A stretch of DNA of 64,000 nt from CAIVAT01 sp037133475 (lineage in GTDB: Bacteria > Bacteroidota > Bacteroidia > Bacteroidales > FEN-979). Made by a program: the position numbers and the translations under genes. The notes under the pieces were generated by a model. That model was given only the letters and a program-made list of their open reading frames with translations, ran no database searches and was not told the DNA's origin. The stretch lies in assembly GCA_037133475.1 (NCBI GenBank), contig JBAXOB010000007.1:61844-125843 (forward strand), in the 5' to 3' direction. Below, in pieces: positions 18,382-26,539 of the stretch (position 1 is the first letter of the stretch; the number at the start of each line of letters is the position of its first letter).

Positions 18382-21300
18382 CTATTGAACTGTTTTTAAC
18401 TTCAGATTGAAAAGCGCATCCATCCTGGCGGCCAGCTGGGGTTGTTTGTTATCGGAAGCCACCATCGACAAACGCCTCAGCACACCGAGCGAAGTTTGAA
18501 TATCCTGTTCAAAATACTGCCTGTTTTGCGGGCTGTAGGAATAGTAATAATCAAGATTCTGGCTGTAGATGATGCCAAGCCTTTCAATGAGCTTGTTAGC
18601 CTTTTCGGGGGCCCCGGCCTTATAATAGATTTCGGCATAGGGTAACATATACATATCATAGGTGATCTTCGAATCGGGGAAGTTTTTGATAAAGATATCG
18701 AGTATTTCGACAGCCTCCCTGTTCTTACCCATTTCCATAAGACCCTGCGCGACGCGCATGATATTGGTCTTTGGCCTGACCGAATTGTTGAGACTTTCAG
18801 GATCTATGTATGTGTGAGGATCGCTCAGGTTTCCCCAGGCACACTTGTTTTTCAGGATATCATAGGAGGAGATCGCATCAACCCCGCCCATTCCGCTGAT
18901 ATAGTCGTCCTTTTCGGCCTTGACCGGCATGAACTTATAGACCCAGCCCGTCACATGACAGAAGGAGTCGATTGCCACGCAATGGCTTACGCTGGAGGGA
19001 GCCGCAAAGTAAAGCGGACGTTCCCATTTGTTGGAGGCCAGCAGATCGAGCAGCATCAGGTCATTCTTGTAAAGCTGGTTTGAGCGGATCGTCCAGCAGA
19101 TGGAGTCGACCATCTTCCCGCGGAGGTGTTTGGGCACGATGCCATATTTCACGCAGGCTGCCGAATCAACGGTGATCTTAACCTTCCGGGATGGGAAGAA
19201 TTTCATTTTATCCCCGTTCTGTAACGGGATGAAGGTTTGCGGATCATCGCTCTTGATGAAATCCATCATATCCTTCAGTTCGACATATCCCTTCAGGCCG
19301 ATGTCGTAGAAGGGCACGATGTCGTTGGTTCCCTGCCGGTATTGCTCCTTGCTCAGGGCAAGCGGGATCGGGTTCGAATTATAGGCTTTCTGGTAGAGCT
19401 GGTTGATGTACCAGGGCCCGGAGGCGAGCATCAGGTTCACCACGCGGACATCGGTGCCGATCCCCTCAACCTCCTGGTCGTACCATAACGGGAAGGTATC
19501 GTTGTCGCCGTTGGTAAAGAGGATTCCCTGCGGCTGGCATGAATTAAGGTAATCGGCTGCGAAGTCGCGGCAGGAATACTTGCCCGAACGGTCATGATCG
19601 TCCCAGTTCTCTTTGGCCATGATGCCGGGAACCAGCAGGAGGCAAAGGAAAAATACGATCACAACGGCAAGGTTTTCCTTCAGCTTTTTGCGCAACCAGT
19701 TCACCAGGGGAATGATCCCCAGCCCTATCCATATTGCAAACGCATAGAACGACGCGGCATAGGCGTAATCCCGCTCGCGCGGCTCGTAGGGTTGCTGGTT
19801 CAGGTAAACCAGGATTGCCAGCCCTGTCATCATGAACAGCAGCCCGATGATCATCGTTCCCTTGTAATCCCTGCCAACGTGGAAGAAAAAGCCGATAAGC
19901 CCGAGGATCAGGGGGAAAAGATAGTATTTGTTGGTTCCCCGGTTCTTCTTGCTGTCGGGAAGGTTGGTCTGGTCGTGGCCCAGCCTCATCTTGTCGAGGA
20001 AGGGAATACCGCTGATCCAGTTGCCCTCTTCGATGCCGCCATAACCCTGTACGTCATTCTGCCGGCCGGCAAAGTTCCACATGAAGTAGCGGATATACAT
20101 ATGGCCGATCTGGTAACTGAAAAAATATTTCAGGTTCTCCCCAAAGGTAGGCCGATAGCGGGTTTCAGGCTTTTCATCGCGGCCGCTGACCTCGATGGGC
20201 ACCCCTTCGCCGCCCCATTTTTTGTAAAACTCGGCCGAACCTTTGCGCTGGCTGCTCCACATACGCGGGAAAATGGTGGTGAACCTCGGATCCCACACAG
20301 ACACAGTTCCTTTGCGGTTATCGATGACGATATATTTTTTGGAAGCCAGGTCCTTCTGGTAAACAGGGTTCCCGTCGGCATAATCGACAATGGGGGCGCT
20401 GTAATACTGGCCGTAGGCAATCGGGAAATCGCCGTATTGCTCACGGTTCAGGTAAGAAAGCAAACTGATGGCATCCTTGGGGGCGTTTTCATTGATCGGT
20501 GTGTCGGCATTGGCGCGGATCACCAGCATCAGGAAGGAGGAATAACCGATAAGGATAAAGGTGAAGGCCAGGATAACCGTATTCAGCACTGTTTTGCCCT
20601 TTTTCCGGGTAATATAGAGGCCCCAGATCAGCAAAACAACGATGAGGGCAAAATAGAAAACGGTGCCCGAATTAAACGGTAATCCAAAGCCGTTTACAAA
20701 CAGAAGTTCGAATTTACCCGATAATTCAACGGTCCAGGGGATGATCACGAACATGACAAAGGCCAGTACCAGGATGGAGATGATGAAGGTGAGCAGCATG
20801 CCAACCTTGGTGGTATCATATTTTTTGTAATAATAGACCATACAGGTAGCCGGGATGACCAGCAGGTTCAGCAGGTGGACGCCGATGGCCAGGCCGATCA
20901 GGAAAGCGATGAGGATCAGCCAGCGATAGGAATGTTTTTCATCGGCCACGGTTTCCCATTTCAGGATCGCCCAGAAGGAGATGGCTGTAAAAAAGGAGGA
21001 CATCGCGTAAACCTCCCCTTCGACCGCCGAGAACCAGAAGGTATCGCTGAAGGTGTAGGCCATGGAGCCGATAAAGGCGGCGCCGAATACGGTGAACATC
21101 TCGCCCGCGGTCATATGCTCTTCGTCGGGGACCAGTTTCTTGGCAAAAAGGACGATACTCCAGAAAAGGAACAAAATGGTAAACCCGCTCGACAGGCCCG
21201 ACATCACGTTGACCATCCTGGCTGCGTGCGACATATCCCCGAAGGCAAAAAGGGAGAAAAACCTGCCGATCATCTGGAACAGCGGCGCCCCGGGAGGATG

Positions 21301-21447
21301 GCCCACCTGCAGTTTGACGGCGGTGGCAATGTACTCGCCGCAATCCCACCAGCTTGCCGTGGGTTCGATGGTAAGCAGGTAGACCGCCGATGCAAGGATA
21401 AAGGTAGCCCAACCGAAAATATTGTTCAGCTTCTGAAAATTCTTCAT
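18382..21447 (-). CDS. DUF2723 membrane protein (protein O-mannosyltransferase-like)
   Basis: A protein of about 1021 residues from the ATG at 21447 (MKNFQKLNN); the frame is open 36 bases further up, but a -7 box at 21481-21488 favours the later start. The N-terminal half has about a dozen membrane segments with an early acidic loop (SWWDCGEYIATA, then GHPPGAPL), the GT-C layout expected for DUF2723. The C-terminal half is soluble and ends in a TPR-like helical region (about 880-1010). It probably transfers sugar from a lipid carrier at the outer face of the inner membrane; the acceptor is unknown. Followed by lgt. Confidence 0.85.
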   Translation of the reverse strand: MKNFQKLNNIFGWATFILASAVYLLTIEPTASWWDCGEYIATAVKLQVGHPPGAPLFQMIGRFFSLFAFGDMSHAARMVNVMSGLSSGFTILFLFWSIVLFAKKLVPDEEHMTAGEMFTVFGAAFIGSMAYTFSDTFWFSAVEGEVYAMSSFFTAISFWAILKWETVADEKHSYRWLILIAFLIGLAIGVHLLNLLVIPATCMVYYYKKYDTTKVGMLLTFIISILVLAFVMFVIIPWTVELSGKFELLFVNGFGLPFNSGTVFYFALIVVLLIWGLYITRKKGKTVLNTVILAFTFILIGYSSFLMLVIRANADTPINENAPKDAISLLSYLNREQYGDFPIAYGQYYSAPIVDYADGNPVYQKDLASKKYIVIDNRKGTVSVWDPRFTTIFPRMWSSQRKGSAEFYKKWGGEGVPIEVSGRDEKPETRYRPTFGENLKYFFSYQIGHMYIRYFMWNFAGRQNDVQGYGGIEEGNWISGIPFLDKMRLGHDQTNLPDSKKNRGTNKYYLFPLILGLIGFFFHVGRDYKGTMIIGLLFMMTGLAILVYLNQQPYEPRERDYAYAASFYAFAIWIGLGIIPLVNWLRKKLKENLAVVIVFFLCLLLVPGIMAKENWDDHDRSGKYSCRDFAADYLNSCQPQGILFTNGDNDTFPLWYDQEVEGIGTDVRVVNLMLASGPWYINQLYQKAYNSNPIPLALSKEQYRQGTNDIVPFYDIGLKGYVELKDMMDFIKSDDPQTFIPLQNGDKMKFFPSRKVKITVDSAACVKYGIVPKHLRGKMVDSICWTIRSNQLYKNDLMLLDLLASNKWERPLYFAAPSSVSHCVAIDSFCHVTGWVYKFMPVKAEKDDYISGMGGVDAISSYDILKNKCAWGNLSDPHTYIDPESLNNSVRPKTNIMRVAQGLMEMGKNREAVEILDIFIKNFPDSKITYDMYMLPYAEIYYKAGAPEKANKLIERLGIIYSQNLDYYYSYSPQNRQYFEQDIQTSLGVLRRLSMVASDNKQPQLAARMDALFNLKLKTVQ

Positions 21448-21480
21448 GTCACAATGATTTTTCTGGAAAATATTCGTGCG

Positions 21481-21488
21481 CAAAAGTA
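21481..21488 (-). promoter_or_regulatory. -7 box TACTTTTG before the DUF2723 gene
   Basis: Minus-strand TAnnTTTG match, 33 bases before the ATG at 21447. It lies close to the divergent tRNA promoter. Confidence 0.55.
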
Positions 21489-21556
21489 CAAAAATACCCT
21501 CAACCCCTGATTCTATATTTTTTTACGGCCCGCCTGATGTAAAAAGAAAATATTTC

Positions 21557-21564
21557 TACCTTTG
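21557..21564 (+). promoter_or_regulatory. -7 box TACCTTTG before tRNA-Gln
   Basis: TACCTTTGCACC, 94 bases upstream of the tRNA. The predicted precursor has a leader of about 90 bases containing the heptamer repeat at 21616-21657. Confidence 0.6.
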
Positions 21565-21615
21565 CACCCTCGAATCGGGGCATTGGAGCAGGAATGGAAC
21601 ATTGCGTTTTTTCCC

Positions 21616-21657
21616 ATTCATAATTCAAAATTCAATATTCGTTATTCGACATTCTTA
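21616..21657. repeat. Six tandem ATTCnnn heptamers
   Basis: ATTC occurs at 21616, 21623, 21630, 21637, 21644 and 21651, exactly seven bases apart each time, with variable AT-rich triplets between. The array ends one base before the tRNA acceptor stem. Confidence 0.85.
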
Positions 21658-21658
21658 T

Positions 21659-21729
21659 TGACCCATGGTGTAACGGCAGCACAAGAGATTTTGGTTCTCT
21701 CGGTCCAGGTTCGAATCCTGGTGGGTCAA
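21659..21729 (+). tRNA. tRNA-Gln (anticodon TTG)
   Basis: The acceptor stem TGACCCA (21659-21665) pairs with TGGGTCA (21722-21728), discriminator A21729. The anticodon stem AGAGA/TCTCT encloses the loop TTTTGGT, giving anticodon TTG for CAA codons. The T arm has GGTTCGAATCC. The 3' CCA is not encoded (AACATT follows). Length 71. Confidence 0.96.
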
Positions 21730-21740
21730 CATTATTGATA

Positions 21741-21784
21741 CAATAAAAAAACCTGAATATCACATTATTCAGGTTTTTTTATTG
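21741..21784. terminator. Bidirectional Rho-independent terminator
   Basis: A perfect 19-bp inverted repeat: CAAT, seven A and CCTGAATA pair with TATTCAGG, seven T and ATTG around the 6-base loop TCACAT. It has a U-run on both strands, so it can stop the tRNA transcript and readthrough from gtrA on the minus strand. Confidence 0.93.
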
Positions 21785-21889
21785 TTTCAATTCTTCAAAT
21801 TGTTCTTATCCTGATCCTTCCTAAATCACCTATTTCATACAAGATTTAAAGTTTATACCTGACCCGGTTTTTGAAATTTGAACACTCTC

Positions 21890-22432
21890 CTATTCTTCAA
21901 CCGGCAGGGGGGTAGTCTGAAGTTCCTGCAGTTCCCCGGCATTTGATGTTTTAAAGGTGTATAGTTTCTGCGAGAAATAGCTGATGAAAACAGTCAGGAT
22001 TGAAATCATAATATTGGAGGGGGAGGGATACAGGTTGAACCCATCAACCAGTAATTTCATGCCAAAATAACTGATGCAAAGATTGACTAAAAACACGATT
22101 GAATACCGGAACAGCTGAACTCCAGCATTTAATTTTGAAGATGAGAAGGTTACATATTTCTGTAACAAAAACCCCGAAAGCAGAACGATGGGAACCTTTA
22201 TGGCCAGGGCTGCGATGTGTGAACTAAGGGTTACAAACCCAAGATCCAGGTTTTTGTGCCACAGGGCAAAATTATAGATCAGAAAATACAATACCCAGTC
22301 GAATACCAGGTTTGCCGACCCGGTTACCCCGTACCGGAAAAACTGCAACGACATAAATTTGCGGAAAGGGGGATAGAAGAAATCGATGATTCCCCTGGTG
22401 AACTTACCGAGGGTTGTAAGAAGATTGTGCAT
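21890..22432 (-). CDS. GtrA family membrane protein
   Basis: A 180-residue protein with four membrane segments at about residues 30-140 and the GtrA pattern: FFRYGVTGSANLVFDWVLYF at the start of the first segment and FLLQKYVTFSS in the middle. GtrA proteins are thought to help flip undecaprenyl-phosphate sugars or take part in glycan assembly. The last 25 residues are a charged tail. Upstream are a -7 box at 22486-22493 and an inverted repeat at 22462-22476 in the leader. Confidence 0.88.
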   Translation of the reverse strand: MHNLLTTLGKFTRGIIDFFYPPFRKFMSLQFFRYGVTGSANLVFDWVLYFLIYNFALWHKNLDLGFVTLSSHIAALAIKVPIVLLSGFLLQKYVTFSSSKLNAGVQLFRYSIVFLVNLCISYFGMKLLVDGFNLYPSPSNIMISILTVFISYFSQKLYTFKTSNAGELQELQTTPLPVEE

Positions 22433-22461
22433 TTAAGAAATTGTTAAATTTTATTGCCAAC

Positions 22462-22476
22462 ATTTGTATTACAAAT
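22462..22476. promoter_or_regulatory. Inverted repeat ATTTGTA-T-TACAAAT in the gtrA leader
   Basis: Two perfectly complementary 7-base arms around one central base, ten bases downstream of the -7 box on the minus strand. Possible operator; no regulator is identified. Confidence 0.4.
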
Positions 22477-22485
22477 TTGCGGCTG

Positions 22486-22493
22486 CAAAGATA
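22486..22493 (-). promoter_or_regulatory. -7 box TATCTTTG before gtrA
   Basis: Minus-strand TATCTTTGCAG, 53 bases before the ATG at 22432. Confidence 0.6.
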
Positions 22494-22601
22494 ATTATTC
22501 CTGACAAGCAAGAACACCTTTCCGTGGATAACCAGGAGGGCGATTTGGACCATTGATGCCATTGGACACCTTACCGGGAAACAGGACGATGGGAAACCAG
22601 G

Positions 22602-22904
22602 TCACCTCTTCCTGCGGATAAGGATTGAAACTACCAGTCCCACGGCAATGACCAGGTCGACGGCCATCCATAACTCTCTGCCAAGCGCCACCTTCTGCAG
22701 CGGCTGAAACAGGAAAGCCAGCGCCACGTAAAGGATCACCAGCGGGATGACCTTCCGCTCGTATTCGTAATAGGCAAGGATGGCAAACCCGACCACTGCG
22801 ACAAAGCGGAGCAGCTGGTAATAGCCATAGGGCATGTCGAACAGGCATACCGCCAGCAAAATGGCAAGGGCCGTTTTAACCTGGTTTTCTACTGAAAATT
22901 TCAT
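22602..22904 (-). CDS. DUF6804-like small membrane protein
   Basis: A 100-residue protein with three or four membrane segments: ALAILLAVCLFDMPYGYYQL, FVAVVGFAILAYYEY, VIPLVILYVALAFLF and a C-terminal segment ending in IRRKR. The pattern FDMPYGYYQLLR and FQPLQKVALGRELW matches DUF6804 proteins; no function is known. The start is supported by a two-part promoter (TTG and TATGTTTG, 19-base spacer) 17 bases upstream. Confidence 0.8.
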   Translation of the reverse strand: MKFSVENQVKTALAILLAVCLFDMPYGYYQLLRFVAVVGFAILAYYEYERKVIPLVILYVALAFLFQPLQKVALGRELWMAVDLVIAVGLVVSILIRRKR

Positions 22905-22921
22905 CGGTTGGAATTATTACG

Positions 22922-22951
22922 CAAACATAGGGTTAACGGCAGGGAAAACAA
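22922..22951 (-). promoter_or_regulatory. -33 TTG and -7 TATGTTTG promoter
   Basis: On the minus strand TTG (22951-22949), a 19-base spacer and TATGTTTG (22929-22922), 17 bases before the DUF6804 start. The spacing is the same as at 14265-14294. Confidence 0.7.
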
Positions 22952-23046
22952 CCTGAATTTCAAAAATAATAAAATTTAACCATCACAATCGCACATGGGA
23001 TATGCAATGACCCTCAAGGGGCATCGACGGCAAACACCAATTGATG

Positions 23047-23054
23047 TAAATTTG
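23047..23054 (+). promoter_or_regulatory. -7 box TAAATTTG before the rhodanese gene
   Basis: TAAATTTGCAC, 33 bases before the ATG at 23088. It excludes the upstream in-frame start at 22995. Confidence 0.6.
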
Positions 23055-23087
23055 CACAAAACCACCCGATACGATATTCTCTTTACT

Positions 23088-23504
23088 ATGAATAAAATCT
23101 CTGGCTTACCCTTCCTCCTGGTCATGATAATCAGTCTCACCATCCTCCCCTGCTGCAGCCGCGACCAGGGCGGTGCCAGGGAGATCAGCCCTGCGGATGC
23201 ACAGAAACTGATCAGCGAACAGGCGAATAGTCCTGCCTTTGTCATCCTGGATGTGCGCACCCCGGGAGAGTTTGCCTCGGGTCATATAGCCAATGCCAGA
23301 AACATTGATTACCAAGCCGGTGACTTTGAAGCGAAGGTCGGCCTGCTGGATAAAAACAAGAGCTACCTTGTTTACTGCCAATCGGGACACCGGAGTTTGG
23401 GGGCCGTTTCGGTATTAAAGGATAAGGGGTTTAAATCGATCAACAGCCTCAGCGGAGGACTCTCCCGGTGGCTTGAAGAAAGCCATCCAATAGTTACACG
23501 GTAG
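23088..23504 (+). CDS. Exported rhodanese-domain protein
   Basis: Single-domain sulfurtransferase of 138 residues from the ATG at 23088. A hydrophobic signal segment (PFLLVMIISLTILPCC) ends in two Cys; the residue before them is Pro, so a lipoprotein lipobox is doubtful. The rhodanese domain has FVILDVRTPGEFASGHI and the active loop YCQSGHRS, with catalytic Cys97. It can carry persulfide sulfur in the periplasm. First gene of the sulfur/redox stretch, about 250 bases upstream of the DUF6132 gene. Confidence 0.9.
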   Translation: MNKISGLPFLLVMIISLTILPCCSRDQGGAREISPADAQKLISEQANSPAFVILDVRTPGEFASGHIANARNIDYQAGDFEAKVGLLDKNKSYLVYCQSGHRSLGAVSVLKDKGFKSINSLSGGLSRWLEESHPIVTR

Positions 23505-23759
23505 GACAGCATCTCTCTCGGGAATTACCATCCTCCGATGATCACTGATTTATCCTTTTCCGTCATCCCCGCAGGAATGGCCTTTCCAGTGCATACGGAA
23601 ATTTTCCGGAACCATATATATGCATCAACCTATTTAGATATTTAAAAAATAAATCGCATAAAGAGCACTATTTTGAAATTTTTGTTGTTTCTTTGCAACG
23701 GAAAATTAATCCGTCAGCCTTTTCAGGTTGATAAGACAAACCCCTAATCAAGCGCAACC

Positions 23760-23996
23760 ATGTCAGATTCCTGTCAAACACAAAAAGAGATCCTCCCCTT
23801 CAGGGAGCGGCTGAAAACCTGGGAGTTCTGGAAACCACTGCTGTTCACCGCCGGCGGTGGCGTGGCAGGTTTCCTTTACTACTATTTTGTAGGGTGTCCC
23901 TCCGGCACTTGCGCTATCACGGCTAATCCCTATTCCAGCATCGGCATGGGTGCCCTGCTGGGCTTTTTTATCGTTAACCGCCCCTGCGCCTGCTAA
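23760..23996 (+). CDS. DUF6132 small membrane protein
   Basis: A 78-residue protein with two membrane segments (about 28-43 and 57-72) and the conserved VGCPSGTCAITANPYSSIG between them. The two Cys in GCPSGTC, and two more at the end (PCAC), could bind metal or sulfur. The pattern matches DUF6132, often found beside rhodaneses and sulfur-handling genes. The ATG at 23760 is preceded by AT-rich sequence. DUF302 follows after 34 bases, so the two are probably cotranscribed. Function unknown. Confidence 0.85.
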   Translation: MSDSCQTQKEILPFRERLKTWEFWKPLLFTAGGGVAGFLYYYFVGCPSGTCAITANPYSSIGMGALLGFFIVNRPCAC

Positions 23997-24030
23997 AGGG
24001 GGCAAATAATCAACCATAAAAATCAACGCG

Positions 24031-24417
24031 ATGGACTATTATTTCAGCAAAGTTCTGACTGTCTCCTTCGACGAAGCCATCCGGCTGACCACGGAGGCAC
24101 TAAAGGTAAAAGGTTTTGGCATCATCTCGGATATCGACATCCAGGCCAAACTGGATGAAAAGCTAGGGGTGGAATTTAAAAAGTACAGGATTCTCGGCGC
24201 CTGCAACCCGGGATACGCCTACAAGGCACTCCAGGCGGAAGATAAGATCGGTACGATGCTTCCCTGCAACGTGGTGGTCATCGAGCAGGGAAACGGCCGG
24301 GTTGAAGTCGCCGCCGTGAACCCGCTGGCCTCCATGATGGCGATACAGAACAACCTGCTGGAACCCATTGCCGGCGAGGTTACGAAAAACCTGCAGGAGG
24401 TGATTGCATCCCTTTAG
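24031..24417 (+). CDS. DUF302 protein
   Basis: A 128-residue cytoplasmic protein covering one DUF302 domain: YFSKVLTVSFDEAIRLTTEA, then GFGIISDIDIQAKL, YRILGACNPGYAYKAL and the late LPCNVVVIEQ. It has no signal peptide or membrane segment. The biochemical role of DUF302 is not settled; in this and similar loci it sits with sulfur and redox genes. Downstream of DUF6132 and 71 bases before the lysR start. Confidence 0.9.
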   Translation: MDYYFSKVLTVSFDEAIRLTTEALKVKGFGIISDIDIQAKLDEKLGVEFKKYRILGACNPGYAYKALQAEDKIGTMLPCNVVVIEQGNGRVEVAAVNPLASMMAIQNNLLEPIAGEVTKNLQEVIASL

Positions 24418-24459
24418 CATAAGGCAGGAAAGGGTTGGATTCAGCATCCCGATTCCTCC

Positions 24460-24467
24460 TATCTTTG
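24460..24467 (+). promoter_or_regulatory. -7 box TATCTTTG before lysR
   Basis: TATCTTTGCGC, 21 bases before the ATG at 24489. It lies downstream of the in-frame ATG at 24435, so the later start is favoured. Confidence 0.6.
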
Positions 24468-24488
24468 CGCAATCAAAACGATGTTCCG

Positions 24489-25388
24489 ATGCCCGATTTC
24501 CGCCTGAAGGTTTTTCATGCCGTGGCAGCTCACCTGAGCTTCACCAAGGCAGCCGCCGAACTTTTCATCACCCAGCCTGCTGTTACCAAAAACATCCAGG
24601 AGCTTGAGAAAGAGCTCGACATCCGCCTGTTTGAGCGCAAAGCCGGAAAGATCATCCTGACCCCCGCCGGGAATATCCTGATGAATTATACCCAGCAGAT
24701 CATGGGGATCTACAAGCAGATCGATTTTGATTTCGGCGTACTGAAACGGAAATTTTCGGGAAACCTGCAGCTGGGCGCCAGCACCACCATCGGCCAGTAT
24801 GTCCTTCCCCCAGTTTTGGCCAGGTTTTACCAGCGTTTTCCCCAGATAAAACTTTCATTGCTCAACGATAACACCGAAAAGATCGAAGCCGCACTGGTGG
24901 AGCAGCGCATCGAACTGGGAATGGTCGAGGGCAGGACAAAAAACAGGGAGCTGAAATATATCCCCTTCATCAGGGATGAACTGGTACCCGTGGTGCATAC
25001 CAGCCAGAAGCTGGCGCACCGCAGCGGGATCTCCCTCGAAGAATTAGCAGCAATCCCGCTGGTATTCAGGGAGCGGGGCTCGGGGAGCCTCGAGGTCATC
25101 GAACATGAACTGGGTGCGCTCAGGATTCAGCTTTCCGACCTCAATGTTGCCATGTACCTGGGCAGTACCGAAAGCATCAAATCCTTCCTCGCCAATTCCA
25201 ACTGCCTTGGTTTCATCTCTATTGCCGCAGTCGCCAGGGAAATCGCCAACGGTGAATTCAAAATCGTCGATATCCCCGGCCTCGATATCCGGCGAACCTT
25301 TTCCTTTGTCCATCTTCACGGGAAATCCGACGGTCTCGCCGATACCTTTATCCATTTTGCCCTTCAGCATTATAACCAAAGGTTATAG
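24489..25388 (+). CDS. LysR-type transcriptional regulator
   Basis: 299 residues from the ATG at 24489 (MPDFRLKVFHAVA). The N-terminal winged helix-turn-helix is clear (FTKAAAELFITQPAVTKNIQ, then ELDIRLFERK), followed by a LysR substrate-binding domain with LQLGASTTIGQYVLPPVLA and the effector-domain signature ELGMVEGR. The C-terminal half resembles CysB/CbbR-type sensors, but the ligand is unknown. It is followed on the same strand by the YeiH-type gene, the usual neighbour of this LysR group. A perfect palindrome with T-N11-A spans its stop codon and may be its operator. Confidence 0.93.
   Translation: MPDFRLKVFHAVAAHLSFTKAAAELFITQPAVTKNIQELEKELDIRLFERKAGKIILTPAGNILMNYTQQIMGIYKQIDFDFGVLKRKFSGNLQLGASTTIGQYVLPPVLARFYQRFPQIKLSLLNDNTEKIEAALVEQRIELGMVEGRTKNRELKYIPFIRDELVPVVHTSQKLAHRSGISLEELAAIPLVFRERGSGSLEVIEHELGALRIQLSDLNVAMYLGSTESIKSFLANSNCLGFISIAAVAREIANGEFKIVDIPGLDIRRTFSFVHLHGKSDGLADTFIHFALQHYNQRL
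25371..25387. promoter_or_regulatory. Palindrome TATAACC-AAA-GGTTATA, candidate LysR operator
   Basis: Perfect 7-base arms around AAA, containing T-N11-A (TAACCAAAGGTTA), the general LysR-box pattern. It spans the last codons of lysR and is about 76 bases before the YeiH-type start. Confidence 0.55.
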
Positions 25389-25463
25389 CACATCAATTTT
25401 TACAACTGGATTAAGAGCGCTGAAGGGCGGACCTTTGCAATCCCTTTATAAAACAGGGATCAC

Positions 25464-26399
25464 ATGAAACCATCCTCATTCCTCCCCCGAATTCTCTTCC
25501 TGCTGGCAGCCGTTGCCTCCCTTACGCCTGTAATTGAACCGCCAGTAGCCTTATTGCTGGGATTTTTACTGGTTCAGTTCACAGGCAACCCCTTTGAAAA
25601 ACACAACCACAAGGCGATCAGCTGGCTGCTGAAGATTTCAGTGATCGGACTTGGCTTCGGGATGAACGCCTTTGAAGCAGCCAGCTCGGGCAGGCAGGGT
25701 ATCCTGTTTACGGTAACCTCTATAACCCTGACCTTCGTGGTCGGACTTGCCGCCGGGAAACTGATGGCCGTCGATCACAAAACCACGATTCTCGTCACCA
25801 CGGGCACCGCCATTTGCGGGGGAAGCGCCATCGCAGCCGTTGCACCGGTGATCGGCGCCAAAGAAAACCAGATCTCGGTTTCGCTGGCAACCATATTCAT
25901 CCTGAATTCCGTTGCATTGGTCCTGTTTCCGTTTATCGGCGGGCTGCTGCATTTAAGCCAGCCCCAGTTCGGCATGTGGGCGGCCATTGCCATTCACGAT
26001 ACCAGCTCGGTGGTGGGGGCAGCCCATAAATTCGGCGCAGAGGCGCTGCAGATCGCCACCACGGTTAAGCTCGAAAGGGCGCTCTGGATCATCCCGGTAT
26101 CGCTCGTTATGGCCATCGTGTATAAATCAGGTAAAAACAAGATCAGGCTACCCTGGTTTATCCTCTTCTTCATCCTGGCGATGGTCGCCAATACCTTTAT
26201 CCCGCAGCTTCATCCAGCAAACCAGATTATCGTTTATGCAGCCAAAAGGGGGCTCACGCTGACCCTGTTTTTGATTGGCGCCGGTTTGACCCGCACCGCC
26301 CTTAGAACCGTGAGCATCAGGCCCATGGTCCTGGGAATCGTGATCTGGACCCTGGTTTCAATAAGCTCTTTACTGGTTATCCTGCAGATTATCAGGTAA
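25464..26399 (+). CDS. YeiH family (UPF0324) putative sulfate/sulfite exporter
   Basis: A 311-residue protein with about ten membrane segments and the family's conserved blocks: LKISVIGLGFGMN, TTGTAICGGSAIAAVAPVI and AIHDTSSVVGAA. The family is annotated as a sulfate or sulfite exporter on limited evidence and is commonly next to a LysR regulator, as here. It could remove oxidised sulfur produced in the neighbouring pathway. The start at 25464 fits a near-consensus -7 box (GACCTTTG) upstream. Confidence 0.88.
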   Translation: MKPSSFLPRILFLLAAVASLTPVIEPPVALLLGFLLVQFTGNPFEKHNHKAISWLLKISVIGLGFGMNAFEAASSGRQGILFTVTSITLTFVVGLAAGKLMAVDHKTTILVTTGTAICGGSAIAAVAPVIGAKENQISVSLATIFILNSVALVLFPFIGGLLHLSQPQFGMWAAIAIHDTSSVVGAAHKFGAEALQIATTVKLERALWIIPVSLVMAIVYKSGKNKIRLPWFILFFILAMVANTFIPQLHPANQIIVYAAKRGLTLTLFLIGAGLTRTALRTVSIRPMVLGIVIWTLVSISSLLVILQIIR

Positions 26400-26539
26400 T
26401 CTTAAGCTATCTACCTAACATATCATATTGTTATTTTCTGAATATCAATTAAATAACCTTGGGGGATAACAAAATAGTCGCTATTTTTACAAAAGAATCA
26501 ACCATTCATCCCGAAACCAATTACAAAAACCAGGTTAAC

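Noticed and set aside
19594..20682. Plus-strand reading frame of 362 codons inside the DUF2723 gene
   Set aside because: Rich in His, Gln and Asp as expected from reading a membrane protein gene backwards; no motif and no promoter.
22495..22848. Minus-strand 117-codon frame overlapping the DUF6804 gene
   Set aside because: Pro/Arg-rich out-of-frame translation of the DUF6804 coding region; the DUF6804 frame has the promoter and conserved pattern.
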